From Pseudomonas graminis (lineage in GTDB: Bacteria; Pseudomonadota; Gammaproteobacteria; Pseudomonadales; Pseudomonadaceae), in NCBI RefSeq assembly GCF_004364335.1, contig NZ_SOCR01000013.1:1-64000 (forward strand): a stretch of DNA of 64,000 bases. Direction: 5' to 3'. The position numbers and the translations under genes are program-made. Of this stretch, positions 42,968 to 52,757 are shown in pieces (the stretch's first letter is position 1; each line of letters opens with the position of its first letter). The notes under the pieces were generated by a model. The model had not been told where the DNA came from and made no database searches. It worked only from the letters and a program-made list of their open reading frames with translations.

Positions 42968-43255
42968 ATGTTCAAGGTCAACGAGTATTTCGACGGTACC
43001 GTCAAATCCATCGCCTTCAAGCAAGCAGCAGGCGACGCGACCATCGGCGTCATGGCTCCCGGAAAATACAACTTCGGCACCGGCGACCGCGAAATCATGT
43101 ATGTGATCTCAGGCGAGTTGAAAGTACTGCTGCCGGGCGCCAATGATTGGGAGACCTTCAAAGCCGGCACGGATTTCAAGATCCCGGCGAACGTCAAATT
43201 CGATGTCGAAGCGACCGAAGAAACCGCTTACCTCTGCGAATACCGCAAGGATTGA
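42968..43255 (+). CDS. ppnP: Pyrimidine/purine nucleoside phosphorylase
   Basis: A 95-residue cupin-like protein of the PpnP (DUF1255) family. The run VNEYFDGTVKSIAF, then GVMAPGKYNFGTGDREIMYV and FKIPANVKFDV, is diagnostic. It catalyses phosphorolysis of several nucleosides to the base and ribose-1-phosphate. The AAGGAG ribosome site is ideally placed. It is convergent with the ABC exporter gene, 21 bases away. Confidence 0.92.
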   Translation: MFKVNEYFDGTVKSIAFKQAAGDATIGVMAPGKYNFGTGDREIMYVISGELKVLLPGANDWETFKAGTDFKIPANVKFDVEATEETAYLCEYRKD

Positions 43256-43276
43256 TGCGCAGATGCAGGTCGGCAT

Positions 43277-45055
43277 TCAGCCGGCCTGCTCCACCCCGGC
43301 GTTGAACTGCAACGCTGCCAGCCGCGCGTACAGCGGGTTGCTGGCAATCAGCTCGCGATGGGTTCCCACCGCGATAAGTTTCCCCTGATCCATGACCGCA
43401 ATACGGTCGGCGTTCTGTACCGTCGCCAGTCGGTGGGCGATCACCAGGGTCGTGCGGCCCTTCATCAATGTCGGCAGCGCCTGCTGAATCAGGTGTTCAC
43501 TCTGGGCATCCAGTGCGCTGGTGGCTTCGTCGAGCAACAGAATCGGCGCATCGGCCAGTAATGCCCGGGCGATCGCCAACCGCTGACGCTGGCCGCCCGA
43601 CAAGCCCATCCCGCCGTCACCCAAGTGCGTTTGATAACCCTGGGGCAGCAACTGAATGAACTCATGGGCATGGGCAATCCGCGCCGCCGCCTCCACCTGC
43701 TCGACGCTGGCCGCCGGGTTGCCGTAGCGAATGTTGTCCTCCACCGAGCCGAAAAACAGCGCCGGGGTCTGCGACACCCAGGCGAAGCAACGGCGCAGAT
43801 CCAGCGGATCCAGGCGTTCGGCAGGCATGCCTTCAATCAGCACACGCCCCCGCTGCGGGTCATAGAAACGCAGCAACAGGTCGAACAGCGTCGACTTGCC
43901 AGCCCCGGATGGCCCGACCAGCGCCAGGGTTTCCCCCGCTTCGACGGTCAGGCTCAAGCCGTCGACGGCATTGCGTTCGGGGCGCGAGGGATAGGCGAAA
44001 CTCAGGTTTTCCAGCGCCAGACGACCGCTGATGCGCGCCGGCAGCGTGAGCAGATCGCTGGCGGGCGCGGTGATTTCGCTGCGTGCCTGCAGCAATTCGG
44101 TGATGCGCTCTGCCGCGCCCGCCGCCCGTTGCATTTCGCCGACGACCTCGCTGAGGGTGCCGAACGCGCTGCCGACGATCAGGCTGTAGAACACGAACGC
44201 CGCCAGCTCGCCGCCGGAGATGCGGCCGGCAATCACGTCCATCCCGCCGACCCACAGCATCACACCCACCGCGCCCAGCACCAGCACGATCACCAGGGTA
44301 ATCAGCCACGAGCGCTGCAGAATCCGCTTGCGCGCCGTCTCGAAGGCGTCTTCGGCGGTCTGCGCGAAACGCTGCCGGTCCTGCTCCTGATGGTTATAGG
44401 CTTGAACGGTTTTGATCTGCCCCAGGGCCTCGGACACGTAGCTGCCGACATCCGCCACGCGGTCCTGGCTCTCCCGCGACAGGCTGCGCACGCGGCGCCC
44501 GAAAATCAGGATCGGCGCGATCACCAGCGGCAGTGCAACCACCACAATGCTGGTGAGCTTGGGATTGGTGAAAAAGAGCAGGATGATCCCGCCGATGACC
44601 ATCAGCGCGTTGCGCAGGAACATCGACAGCGACGAACCGATCACCGACTGCAACAACGTGGTATCGGCGGTGAGTCGTGACTGGATTTCCGAGCTGCGAT
44701 TGTTCTCGTAGAAGCCCGGATGCAGGCTGACCAGATGATCGAACACCTGTTTGCGCAGATCCGCGACCACCCGCTCGCCAATCCACGACACCAGATAAAA
44801 GCGCGCGAAAGTGCCGATGGCGAGGGCGACCACCAACCCCATGAACAGGCCGATGGTTTCGTTGAGCAGCGTCGGCGAACGGGTCATGAACCCCTGATCG
44901 ACCATCAGCCGGATACCTTGCCCCATCGACAGCGTGATGGCCGCGGTGACCACCAGTGCGAGCAACGCGCCGATGGCCTGCTTGCGGTACGGCGCGATCA
45001 TGCGCAGGGCAAGGCGAATGGCATGCCGCTGACGGCCGGAGAACACTGAAGCCAT
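43277..45055 (-). CDS. ABC exporter, fused permease and ATPase (MsbA/multidrug-like)
   Basis: A 592-residue half-transporter. Six membrane helices (about 15-310) are followed by an ATPase domain with Walker A GPSGAGKST, the signature LSGGQRQRLAIARALL, Walker B ILLLDEATSALD and the H-loop VIAHRLATV. It works as a homodimer exporting lipids or drugs. It resembles a second MsbA-like exporter of Pseudomonas rather than the essential MsbA, because no lpxK follows. The ATG at 45055 was taken; a GTG at 45064 is possible, and neither has a good ribosome site. Confidence 0.88.
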   Translation of the reverse strand: MASVFSGRQRHAIRLALRMIAPYRKQAIGALLALVVTAAITLSMGQGIRLMVDQGFMTRSPTLLNETIGLFMGLVVALAIGTFARFYLVSWIGERVVADLRKQVFDHLVSLHPGFYENNRSSEIQSRLTADTTLLQSVIGSSLSMFLRNALMVIGGIILLFFTNPKLTSIVVVALPLVIAPILIFGRRVRSLSRESQDRVADVGSYVSEALGQIKTVQAYNHQEQDRQRFAQTAEDAFETARKRILQRSWLITLVIVLVLGAVGVMLWVGGMDVIAGRISGGELAAFVFYSLIVGSAFGTLSEVVGEMQRAAGAAERITELLQARSEITAPASDLLTLPARISGRLALENLSFAYPSRPERNAVDGLSLTVEAGETLALVGPSGAGKSTLFDLLLRFYDPQRGRVLIEGMPAERLDPLDLRRCFAWVSQTPALFFGSVEDNIRYGNPAASVEQVEAAARIAHAHEFIQLLPQGYQTHLGDGGMGLSGGQRQRLAIARALLADAPILLLDEATSALDAQSEHLIQQALPTLMKGRTTLVIAHRLATVQNADRIAVMDQGKLIAVGTHRELIASNPLYARLAALQFNAGVEQAG

Positions 45056-45227
45056 GGAGGACACTCACGAGACGGATCAGCCGCAGAGCCTACACCTCCC
45101 TCCACGCGCACGCTCGTCAGCTTTCGCTGAACTCCGCGCACCGCCGTCAGTCAAGGAATGCTGTCACGGCGCGTTCATGCCGGCGTGATGACTATCGACG
45201 CGCACTGACCTGATGAGGAGACAGCCC

Positions 45228-45404
45228 ATGAGCTTGCAAAGCAGCAGCAATCAAGAACCCGTGTTCCGCCCTCAACCCGAACTGCAACTGGGTGGCGCGA
45301 TTCTCGACAGAAACGGGCAGGAAATTCTGATCACTGAAGAAATGGTCCAGGCCGCCTGCCAGGAATGCGAGAAATACTGGGTGCAGCCCGAAAAACAAGA
45401 TTGA
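45228..45404 (+). CDS. Small conserved Pseudomonas protein (PA1571-like, tentative)
   Basis: A 58-residue cytosolic protein. GGAILDRNGQEILITEEMVQAACQECEKYW is its conserved-looking middle (quoted in parts: GGAILDRNGQEILITEEMVQ, then AACQECEKYW). It recalls a short Pseudomonas family typified by PA1571, from memory and unverified. The ATG at 45228 has AGGAGA six bases upstream. A good terminator follows at 45421. The function is unknown. Confidence 0.72.
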   Translation: MSLQSSSNQEPVFRPQPELQLGGAILDRNGQEILITEEMVQAACQECEKYWVQPEKQD

Positions 45405-45420
45405 TGTGCAGATTCCATTG

Positions 45421-45446
45421 AACCCGGCCCTGTTGCCGGGTTTTTT
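45421..45446 (+). terminator. Intrinsic terminator
   Basis: AACCCGGC (45421-45428) pairs with GCCGGGTT (45435-45442), loop CCTGTT, followed by six T residues. It ends the small gene at 45228. Confidence 0.9.
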
Positions 45447-45586
45447 ATGGGCGCCGATCGGCGTCATCCGGCGCAAAGCGGCTTGAGGCCCTGTTTGCGT
45501 AACGTTGACCCTGCTCTGTAGGAGCCGGCGTCAATGCCAAGATCGATGAGCATTGCTGGCATTCACACCGTCCCGCAGTGTGCGAC

Positions 45587-46735
45587 TCACTCAGTGACAA
45601 CCGTCGCGCCCAACGCTTCAACGATCTGGCGCAGCGCTGCGGACTCGCCGTTGATACGAACCCGCAGGCTGTCGATTTCCCGACGTGGCGGATAGTGCTT
45701 GCGCAAGGCATCGAAGGCCAGCCGCTGGCTCTGGGCATCCCCCACCAGACTGCGGCGGAAATCCGCGTCGTCGCGGCGAGGATCGTAAACGCCGCGACAC
45801 AGCGCATTAAGCGCCCACACCGGGTCCGTGGCAGCGTCCAGCGTGACCTCGGCCAGCCACGGCTTGGGCAGCAGGTCTTCCAGACGGATGCTCGCCGGCT
45901 GGCCGAGGTACGCGCATAAGGCCTGATAGATCTGCGCCGTGCCGCGCTGCCGGCCGTCGAGGCTGTAGCCGGCGATGTGCGGCGTACCGATGACGCACAA
46001 CTCGGCCAGTTCGACGTCCACCGCGGGTTCCTGCTCCCAGACATCCAGCACCGCTTGCAGGTCTTCGCGTTCCAGCAACACCTGGCGCAAAGCGGTGTTG
46101 TCGACCACAGGGCCACGCGCTGCGTTGATCAGCCAGGCTCCGGGCTTGAGCTGCTGCAGGCGGGCGCGGTCGAACAGGTGCCAGGTGGGCGTGTCGCCGG
46201 ATTTATCCAGCGGCGTGTGCAGGCTGATCACGTCGCAGCGGGCGATGATCTCGTCAAGGCTGACGTAATCGCCGCCTTCGCTGGCCTGACGGGGCGGGTC
46301 GCAGACCAGGACGTTCCAGCCCAGGCCGCGCAGAACCTTGATCAGGCGGCTGCCGACCTGCCCCGCGCCGACGACGCCATAGGTGCGACTGGCGAGTTCG
46401 ACGCCTTCGATTTCCGCAAGGGTCAGCAGGCTGCCCAGCACGTAGTCCACCACGCCGCGAGCGTTGCAGCCCGGGGCGCTGGACCATTGAATGCCGGCTT
46501 CTTTGAAGTAATCGAGGTCGAGGTGATCGGTGCCGATGGTGCAGGTGCCCACGAAGCGCACCGGGGTGCCTTCGAGCAAGGCACGGTCGACCCGGGTCAC
46601 CGAGCGCACCAGCAGAATATCGGCCTCGGCGAAGGCGGCGCGGTCGAGCGTGCGGCCCGGGTATCGCTGGATATCGCCGACGCCTGCGAAAAACGCGTCG
46701 AGCAAGGGAATGTTTTCGTCGGCAACTATGCGCAT
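45587..46735 (-). CDS. pdxB: 4-phosphoerythronate dehydrogenase
   Basis: A 382-residue enzyme of the D-2-hydroxyacid dehydrogenase family that performs the second step of the DXP-dependent pyridoxal phosphate pathway. It has the NAD motif GAGQVG, the catalytic Arg in NAARGPVVD, Glu in WEQEPAVD and His in GTPHIAGYS, plus the PdxB-specific C-terminal extension (about 280-382). MRIVADENIPLLDAFF is a typical start. It is convergent with the small gene at 45228. Confidence 0.95.
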   Translation of the reverse strand: MRIVADENIPLLDAFFAGVGDIQRYPGRTLDRAAFAEADILLVRSVTRVDRALLEGTPVRFVGTCTIGTDHLDLDYFKEAGIQWSSAPGCNARGVVDYVLGSLLTLAEIEGVELASRTYGVVGAGQVGSRLIKVLRGLGWNVLVCDPPRQASEGGDYVSLDEIIARCDVISLHTPLDKSGDTPTWHLFDRARLQQLKPGAWLINAARGPVVDNTALRQVLLEREDLQAVLDVWEQEPAVDVELAELCVIGTPHIAGYSLDGRQRGTAQIYQALCAYLGQPASIRLEDLLPKPWLAEVTLDAATDPVWALNALCRGVYDPRRDDADFRRSLVGDAQSQRLAFDALRKHYPPRREIDSLRVRINGESAALRQIVEALGATVVTE

Positions 46736-46823
46736 GTCAGGGCTCCTGGAGTGGCCGCAGTGTAGGCGCCAGCGCCCTGTCGAGCCAGCGTGACGCGTAA
46801 TGCGTCAGCCGGTACGCCGCCAA

Positions 46824-47099
46824 TCAGTCAAGCTTCTTGCGGATCCAGTAAAGGAACTCGCCGCCGCCCGCCTGTTTGTCCACCAGCTCGTGGCCGAGAA
46901 ACACACAGAATTTGGGGATATCACGCTGGGTGGAAGGATCGGTGGCGATCACCTTGAGCAGGCCGCCGGGCGGCAGGTCACGCACCTTCTGGTGCAGCAT
47001 CATGACCGGCTCGGGGCAATTGAGGCCGGTGGCGTCGAGCACGGCATCGACGGCGGGCCTTTCAACGGAATCAGACATGGAGGCGATGGAATCAGGCAT
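46824..47099 (-). CDS. tusA: Sulfur carrier/transferase TusA
   Basis: A small protein of the TusA family with the C-P-x-P motif LNCPEPVMMLHQKV (Cys28 in the long form carries the persulfide) and KFCVFLGHEL. It relays sulfur for tRNA 2-thiouridine and related pathways. The start at 47099 has GGAG upstream and gives 91 residues; an in-frame ATG at 47078 would give the 84-residue length more common in the family. It lies downstream of the divergent Mrp promoter, on the opposite strand. Confidence 0.9.
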   Translation of the reverse strand: MPDSIASMSDSVERPAVDAVLDATGLNCPEPVMMLHQKVRDLPPGGLLKVIATDPSTQRDIPKFCVFLGHELVDKQAGGGEFLYWIRKKLD

Positions 47100-47250
47100 G
47101 AGGGGGGCTCCGAAAACAGGCCGGCATTGTCGCCTAATTGATGAAGGACGCCAAATCGGGCAACGGGCTTCAGGCTAACACCGGTGCGTCAATTGCCATG
47201 GACTACGCTGCTGCCTACAAACTTTGTAGGATTCTGCGACATCTTGGCGT

Positions 47251-47279
47251 TTGGTCATACCGGACCCGGCACGTATGAT
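47251..47279 (+). promoter_or_regulatory. Possible promoter of the Mrp operon
   Basis: TTGGTC (47251-47256) and TATGAT (47274-47279) with 17 bp between them, 31 bp ahead of the first Mrp gene. The -10 is good, the -35 only half matches, so the call is tentative. Confidence 0.35.
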
Positions 47280-47309
47280 CCTTGACATTTCTTCGCAGAT
47301 TAGAAACCT

Positions 47310-50252
47310 ATGTCCCTGATAGTTCTACTGCTTCTGCCTTTCATCGGCAGCTGTCTGGCGGCCCTTTTGCCGCACAACGCACGCAACAGTGAATCCATTC
47401 TCGCCGGCCTGATCGCCTTGATCGGCGCGGTGCAGGTCGCACTGTGGTATCCACAGATCGCCCATGGCGGGGTCATCAGAGAAGAGTTTTTCTGGCTGCC
47501 CAGCCTGGGCCTGAATTTCGTCCTGCGCCTGGACGGTTTTGCCTGGCTGTTCTCGATGCTGGTGCTGGGGATCGGCGCGCTGGTGTCGCTGTATGCGCGT
47601 TATTACATGTCGCCGGATGACCCGGTGCCGCGCTTCTTTTCATTTTTTCTTGCGTTCATGGGCGCCATGCTCGGGCTGGTCATGTCCGGCAACCTCATTC
47701 AAATCGTGTTTTTCTGGGAGCTTACCAGCGTCTTCTCGTTCCTCCTGATCGGCTACTGGCACCACCGCGCCGACGCCCGGCGCGGCGCTTACATGGCGCT
47801 GATGGTCACCGGCGCCGGCGGCCTCGCGCTGCTGGTCGGGATGATGCTGCTCGGGCACGTCGTTGGCAGTTATGACCTGGATCGCGTGCTGGCCTCGGGC
47901 GAGGCGATTCGCGCCCACGCGCTGTACCCGGTGCTGCTGACGCTGATTCTGATCGGCGCGCTGAGCAAGAGCGCGCAATTCCCTTTCCATTTCTGGCTGC
48001 CCCACGCCATGGCAGCGCCGACACCGGTGTCGGCGTATCTGCACTCGGCGACGATGGTCAAGGCCGGGGTATTCCTGCTCGCGCGCCTGTGGCCTTCGCT
48101 GTCGGGCAGTGAACAGTGGTTCTGGATCGTCAGCGGCGCGGGTGCGTGCACGCTGGTGATCGGCGCCTATTCCGCGATCTTTCAAAACGACCTCAAAGGC
48201 CTGTTGGCCTATTCCACCATCAGTCACCTGGGGCTGATCACCCTGCTGCTGGGCCTGAACAGTCCACTGGCCGCCGTCGCCGCAGTGTTTCACATCCTCA
48301 ACCACGCCACCTTCAAGGCGTCGCTGTTCATGGCCGCGGGGATCATCGACCACGAAAGCGGCACCCGCGACATCCGCAAACTCAGCGGGCTGATCAAGCT
48401 GATGCCCTACACCGCGACGCTGGCGATGGTCGCCAGCGCGTCAATGGCCGGCGTGCCACTGCTGAACGGCTTTCTGTCCAAAGAGATGTTCTTCGCAGAA
48501 ACAGTGTTTATCACTTCGACCGACTGGGTGGAAATCGCCCTGCCAGTGATCGCCACGATCGCCGGGATTTTCAGCGTGGCCTATTCCCTGCGCTTTACCG
48601 TCGATGTGTTTTTCGGCCCGAAAGCCACGCGCCTGCCCCACACGCCCCACGAACCGCCGCGCTGGATGCGCCTGCCGGTGGAATTGCTGGTGCTGGCCTG
48701 CCTGATCGTCGGCATTTTTCCCACACACTCCGTCGGTCCATTGCTGGCCGCCGCGGCGCAACCAGTGGTCGGTGGGGAGTTGCCCGACTACAGCCTGGCG
48801 ATCTGGCACGGGCTGAACGCGCCGATGTTCATGAGCCTGATCGCCATGGCCGCCGGCATCGGCCTGTACCTGCTGCTGCGTAGCCCGATGAAGCGCAAAC
48901 AGGTCAATGGGCCGCCGCTGATCTGGCGGCTGAACGGCAAGCGTATGTTCGAGCGCGTACTGGTGCTGAAGATGCGTGGCGCACGCCGACTGGTGGGGCT
49001 GCTGACCACGCGTCGCCTGCAGGCCCAGCTGTTTCTGATGGTGCTGGCCGCTGTGGTCGCCGGGTTCGTGCCGATGTACGAGAGCGGCCTGAGCTGGGGT
49101 GATCGCCCGAAGATTCCGGGTTCCGGCGTGTTTGTGATGCTCTGGCTGATCGCGATTGCCTGCGCCATCGGCGCTGCGTGGCAAGCCAAGTACCACCGTC
49201 TGGCGGCCGTGACCATGGTCAGCGTCTGCGGGCTGATGACCTGTGTGACCTTCGTCTGGTTCTCCGCGCCGGACCTGGCACTGACCCAACTGGTGGTGGA
49301 AGTCGTCACCACGGTGCTGATTCTGCTGGGCCTGCGCTGGCTGCCGCGACGCAATGAAAACGTACCGCCACCGTCCCAGGCACGACGCCGGGCCAAGGTG
49401 CGGCGGATCCGCGATTTCGTCCTCGCCGTGGCGGTGGGTGGCGGCATGGCGGTGTTGTCCTACGCGATGCTGACGCGACCGACGCCCAATACCATCTCCG
49501 AGTTCTACCTGAGCCGCGCCCTGGCCCAGGGCGGCGGTACCAACGCCGTCAACGTCATGCTCGTGGACTTCCGTGGCTTCGACACCTTTGGCGAAATCAC
49601 CGTGCTGGCCGTGGTGGCGCTGACGGTCTTCGCCCTGCTGCGGCGCTTCCGCCCGCCGAAGGAAAGCATCGCCCTGCCGGCCCAACAGCGCTTGCTGGCC
49701 CGTGACGTGGTCACCGATCTGGTCAATCCGCGTCACGCCGCCGACACGGCACTGGGCTTCATGATGGTGCCGGCGGTGCTGGTGCGCCTGCTGTTGCCGG
49801 TGGCTTTTGTGGTGTCGATGTACCTGTTCATGCGCGGGCATAACCAGCCGGGTGGCGGTTTCGTCGCCGGGCTGGTGATGTCGGTGGCGTTCATCCTGCA
49901 ATACATGGTGGCCGGCACCCAGTGGGTCGAGGCCAACATGAGCCTGCGGCCGTTGCGCTGGATGGGCACCGGTCTGTTCTTCGCGCTGGCCACAGGTCTG
50001 GGTTCAATGGCCCTGGGTTATCCGTTCATGACCACCCACACCGCACACGTGGTCCTGCCGATACTCGGTGACCTGCACATCGCCAGCGCGCTGTTTTTCG
50101 ACATCGGCGTGTACGCGGTGGTGGTCGGCTCGACCTTGCTGATCCTCACGGCGCTGGCTCACCAGTCGGTGCGCAGCCATCGCCCGACCTCGCTGCCGCA
50201 GCCCATTGAACCGGTCCCGGCCGACAGCCCGATTTCACAAGGAGCCATCTGA
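47310..50252 (+). CDS. mrpA: Mrp antiporter subunit A fused to subunit B
   Basis: A 980-residue membrane protein of the Mrp (Sha/Pha) Na+(K+)/H+ antiporter. The N-terminal two thirds are NuoL-like with about 16 helices (for example FFWELTSVFSFLLIGYWHH, FPFHFWLPHAMAAPTPVSAY). The last 250 residues are an MrpB domain (MFMRGHNQPGGGFVAGLVM is the B signature). The fusion is usual in Pseudomonas. It exchanges cytoplasmic sodium for protons and helps with pH and salt tolerance. It is the first gene of a tightly overlapping operon. Confidence 0.94.
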   Translation: MSLIVLLLLPFIGSCLAALLPHNARNSESILAGLIALIGAVQVALWYPQIAHGGVIREEFFWLPSLGLNFVLRLDGFAWLFSMLVLGIGALVSLYARYYMSPDDPVPRFFSFFLAFMGAMLGLVMSGNLIQIVFFWELTSVFSFLLIGYWHHRADARRGAYMALMVTGAGGLALLVGMMLLGHVVGSYDLDRVLASGEAIRAHALYPVLLTLILIGALSKSAQFPFHFWLPHAMAAPTPVSAYLHSATMVKAGVFLLARLWPSLSGSEQWFWIVSGAGACTLVIGAYSAIFQNDLKGLLAYSTISHLGLITLLLGLNSPLAAVAAVFHILNHATFKASLFMAAGIIDHESGTRDIRKLSGLIKLMPYTATLAMVASASMAGVPLLNGFLSKEMFFAETVFITSTDWVEIALPVIATIAGIFSVAYSLRFTVDVFFGPKATRLPHTPHEPPRWMRLPVELLVLACLIVGIFPTHSVGPLLAAAAQPVVGGELPDYSLAIWHGLNAPMFMSLIAMAAGIGLYLLLRSPMKRKQVNGPPLIWRLNGKRMFERVLVLKMRGARRLVGLLTTRRLQAQLFLMVLAAVVAGFVPMYESGLSWGDRPKIPGSGVFVMLWLIAIACAIGAAWQAKYHRLAAVTMVSVCGLMTCVTFVWFSAPDLALTQLVVEVVTTVLILLGLRWLPRRNENVPPPSQARRRAKVRRIRDFVLAVAVGGGMAVLSYAMLTRPTPNTISEFYLSRALAQGGGTNAVNVMLVDFRGFDTFGEITVLAVVALTVFALLRRFRPPKESIALPAQQRLLARDVVTDLVNPRHAADTALGFMMVPAVLVRLLLPVAFVVSMYLFMRGHNQPGGGFVAGLVMSVAFILQYMVAGTQWVEANMSLRPLRWMGTGLFFALATGLGSMALGYPFMTTHTAHVVLPILGDLHIASALFFDIGVYAVVVGSTLLILTALAHQSVRSHRPTSLPQPIEPVPADSPISQGAI

Positions 50253-50596
50253 TGGAAGAAGTCATCGCCATTGCCATCGGCGTGCTCGCCGCTTCCGGCG
50301 TGTGGCTGATCCTGCGTCCACGGACCTTTCAGGTCGTCATGGGCCTGTGCCTGCTGTCCTATGGCGTCAATCTGTTCATCTTCAGCATGGGCAGCCTGTT
50401 CATCGGCAAGGAGCCGATCATCAAGGACGGCGTGCCCCAGGACCTGCTCAACTACACCGATCCCCTGCCCCAGGCGCTGGTGCTGACGGCCATCGTCATC
50501 AGTTTCGCCATGACCGCGCTGTTTCTGGTGGTGCTGCTGGCGTCGCGGGGTCTGACCGGCAACGACCACGTCGACGGTCGGGAGTTGGGTGAATGA
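50252..50596 (+). CDS. mrpC: Mrp antiporter subunit C
   Basis: A 114-residue NuoK-like membrane protein with three helices. FQVVMGLCLLSYGVNLFIFS and DPLPQALVLTAIVISFAMTA are diagnostic. It is a core part of the antiporter complex. Its ATG overlaps the stop of mrpA by one base and its end overlaps mrpD by 4, so translation is coupled. Confidence 0.93.
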   Translation: MEEVIAIAIGVLAASGVWLILRPRTFQVVMGLCLLSYGVNLFIFSMGSLFIGKEPIIKDGVPQDLLNYTDPLPQALVLTAIVISFAMTALFLVVLLASRGLTGNDHVDGRELGE

Positions 50597-52272
50597 GTTT
50601 GATGAATCAACTGATCGTCGCGCCGATCCTGCTGCCGGTGCTGACCGCCGCGCTGATGCTGTGGCTCGGTGAGAAGCACCGCCCGCTGAAAGCGCGGATC
50701 AACCTGTTCTCCACCGGCCTCGGCCTGGCCATCGCCATCACGCTGATGATGTGGGTGCAGAAAACCGGCACCACCGGCTCGATCGGTGTGTACCTGCCGG
50801 GCAACTGGGAGGCGCCGTTCGGCATCGTGCTGGTGGTCGATCACCTGTCGGCGCTGATGCTGGTGCTGACCGGCATCGTCGCCTTCTGCGCCCTGCTCTT
50901 CGCCCTGGCGCGATGGGACCGCGCGGGGGCGAGTTTCCACGCGCTGTTTCAGATTCAGCTGATGGGGCTGTATGGCGCTTTTCTCACCGCCGACCTGTTC
51001 AACCTGTTCGTGTTCTTCGAGGTTTTGCTGGCGGCGTCCTACGGCCTGATGCTGCACGGTTCGGGACGAGCGCGGGTGTCCGCGGGCTTGCATTACATCA
51101 CTATCAATCTGCTGGCCTCGTCGCTGTTTCTGATCGGCGCGGCGTTGATCTATGGCGTGACCGGCACACTCAACCTGGCGGACCTTGCGGTGAAAATCCC
51201 CCAGGTGCCGGACGGCGACCTGGGTTTGCTGCACGCGGGCGCGGCCATTCTGGCGGTGGCGTTTCTGGCCAAGGCCGGCATGTGGCCGCTGAATTTCTGG
51301 CTGGTGCCGGCCTATTCCGCCGCCAGCGCACCGGTGGCGGCGCTGTTCGCGATCATGACCAAGGTCGGCTTTTACACGCTGCTGCGGTTGTGGACGCTGC
51401 TGTTTTCCGGGCAGGCCGGGGCGTCGGCGTTCTTCGGCGGGGACTGGCTGATCTGGGGCGGCATGGCCACCGTCACCGTCGCCGCGATTTCCGTGGTTGC
51501 TGCCCAGCGCCTGGAACGCATGGCCAGCCTGAGCATTCTGGTGTCGGCGGGGATTCTGCTCTCGGCGGTCGGTTTCGCGCAGCCGAGCCTGACCGCCGGG
51601 GCGCTGTTCTATCTGGTCAGCTCAACCCTGGCGCTGAGTGCGCTGTTTCTGCTGGCGGAGTTGATCGAACGCTCGCGCTCGGCCAACGACATCGCCCTCG
51701 ACGAGGACGCCGACCAGTTGCCCAAGGCGCTGGAGTCGTTGCACCCGGTACCGGGGACCAACCTGGATGACGAGCAGAAAGCCGTTGTCGGCCACGTCAT
51801 CCCCTGGACCATGGCGTTTCTGGGCTTGAGTTTCATTGCCTGCGCGCTGTTGATCATCGGCATGCCGCCGTTGTCGGGCTTCCTCGGCAAGCTGACGCTG
51901 ATCAGCGCCCTGCTCAATCCGCTGGGCCTTGATGTGGCGAAGGACGAAGCCATTCGCGCTGACAGCTGGACGCTGGTGGCGCTGCTGATTATTTCCGGGC
52001 TGACGTCGCTGTTTGCCTTCGTGCGTGTAGGCATCAAGCGCTTCTGGACACCCCAGGAACACGCGGCACCGATGCTGCGACTCAACGAATGCCTGCCGAT
52101 CGCCTTGCTGGTGGGCTGCGCCATCGTGCTGACGTTCAAGGCTCAGGCGCTGTTGCATTACACCCAGGACACCGCGCAAGCGCTGCATGACCCGCAGCAA
52201 TACGTGTTGTCGGTGATGGCAGCGCGGCCGATACCGGTGCCCGCTTCGGCCGCGGCGCAGGTGCAGCCATGA
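50593..52272 (+). CDS. mrpD: Mrp antiporter subunit D
   Basis: A 559-residue NuoN/NuoM-like proton-channel subunit with about 14 helices. The run FQIQLMGLYGAFLTADLFNL, then FVFFEVLLAASYGLML, and KAGMWPLNFWLVPAYSAA with the conserved Lys mark the antiporter module. With subunit A it forms the ion translocation path. It overlaps both neighbours by 4 bases. A longer loop near 355-395 (RSANDIALDEDADQLPKALE) is hydrophilic. Confidence 0.93.
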   Translation: MSLMNQLIVAPILLPVLTAALMLWLGEKHRPLKARINLFSTGLGLAIAITLMMWVQKTGTTGSIGVYLPGNWEAPFGIVLVVDHLSALMLVLTGIVAFCALLFALARWDRAGASFHALFQIQLMGLYGAFLTADLFNLFVFFEVLLAASYGLMLHGSGRARVSAGLHYITINLLASSLFLIGAALIYGVTGTLNLADLAVKIPQVPDGDLGLLHAGAAILAVAFLAKAGMWPLNFWLVPAYSAASAPVAALFAIMTKVGFYTLLRLWTLLFSGQAGASAFFGGDWLIWGGMATVTVAAISVVAAQRLERMASLSILVSAGILLSAVGFAQPSLTAGALFYLVSSTLALSALFLLAELIERSRSANDIALDEDADQLPKALESLHPVPGTNLDDEQKAVVGHVIPWTMAFLGLSFIACALLIIGMPPLSGFLGKLTLISALLNPLGLDVAKDEAIRADSWTLVALLIISGLTSLFAFVRVGIKRFWTPQEHAAPMLRLNECLPIALLVGCAIVLTFKAQALLHYTQDTAQALHDPQQYVLSVMAARPIPVPASAAAQVQP

Positions 52273-52757
52273 AGCGTCTGTTTCCCGCGCCGCTGTTATC
52301 CCTTTCGCTGTGGGGGTTGTGGCTGTTGCTCAACCTGTCGCTGAGCCCGGGCCATCTGCTGCTGGGCGCCCTGCTCGGCTTCTTCGCGCCGTACATTTTC
52401 GCGCCGTTGCGCCCCTCGCCTGCGCGGATTCGCAAACCCGGCGTCGCCCTCCGTTTGTTCCTGCTGGTGGGCCGCGATGTGGTGGCGTCCAATCTGGTCG
52501 TCGCCTGGGGCGTGCTGCGCGCGGGCCGTCGTCCGCCGCGCTCGGCGTTCGTCAAGGTGCCGCTGGACCTGCACGACGCCCACGGCCTGGCGGCGCTGGC
52601 GATGATTTGCACGGTGGTGCCCGGAACGGTCTGGTCTGAACTGGCGCTGGATCGCAGCGTGCTGCTGATGCATGTGTTTGATCTGGACGACGAAGCGGCT
52701 TTCATCGAGCACTTCAAAAGCACATACGAACGGCCACTGATGGAGATTTTCCAATGA
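52269..52757 (+). CDS. mrpE: Mrp antiporter subunit E
   Basis: A 162-residue membrane protein with two or three N-terminal helices and a cytoplasmic C-terminal part. LALDRSVLLMHVFDLDDE and LLGALLGFFAPYIF fit the MrpE family. It is an accessory subunit needed for antiporter activity. Both ends overlap neighbouring genes by 4 bases. Confidence 0.9.
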   Translation: MKRLFPAPLLSLSLWGLWLLLNLSLSPGHLLLGALLGFFAPYIFAPLRPSPARIRKPGVALRLFLLVGRDVVASNLVVAWGVLRAGRRPPRSAFVKVPLDLHDAHGLAALAMICTVVPGTVWSELALDRSVLLMHVFDLDDEAAFIEHFKSTYERPLMEIFQ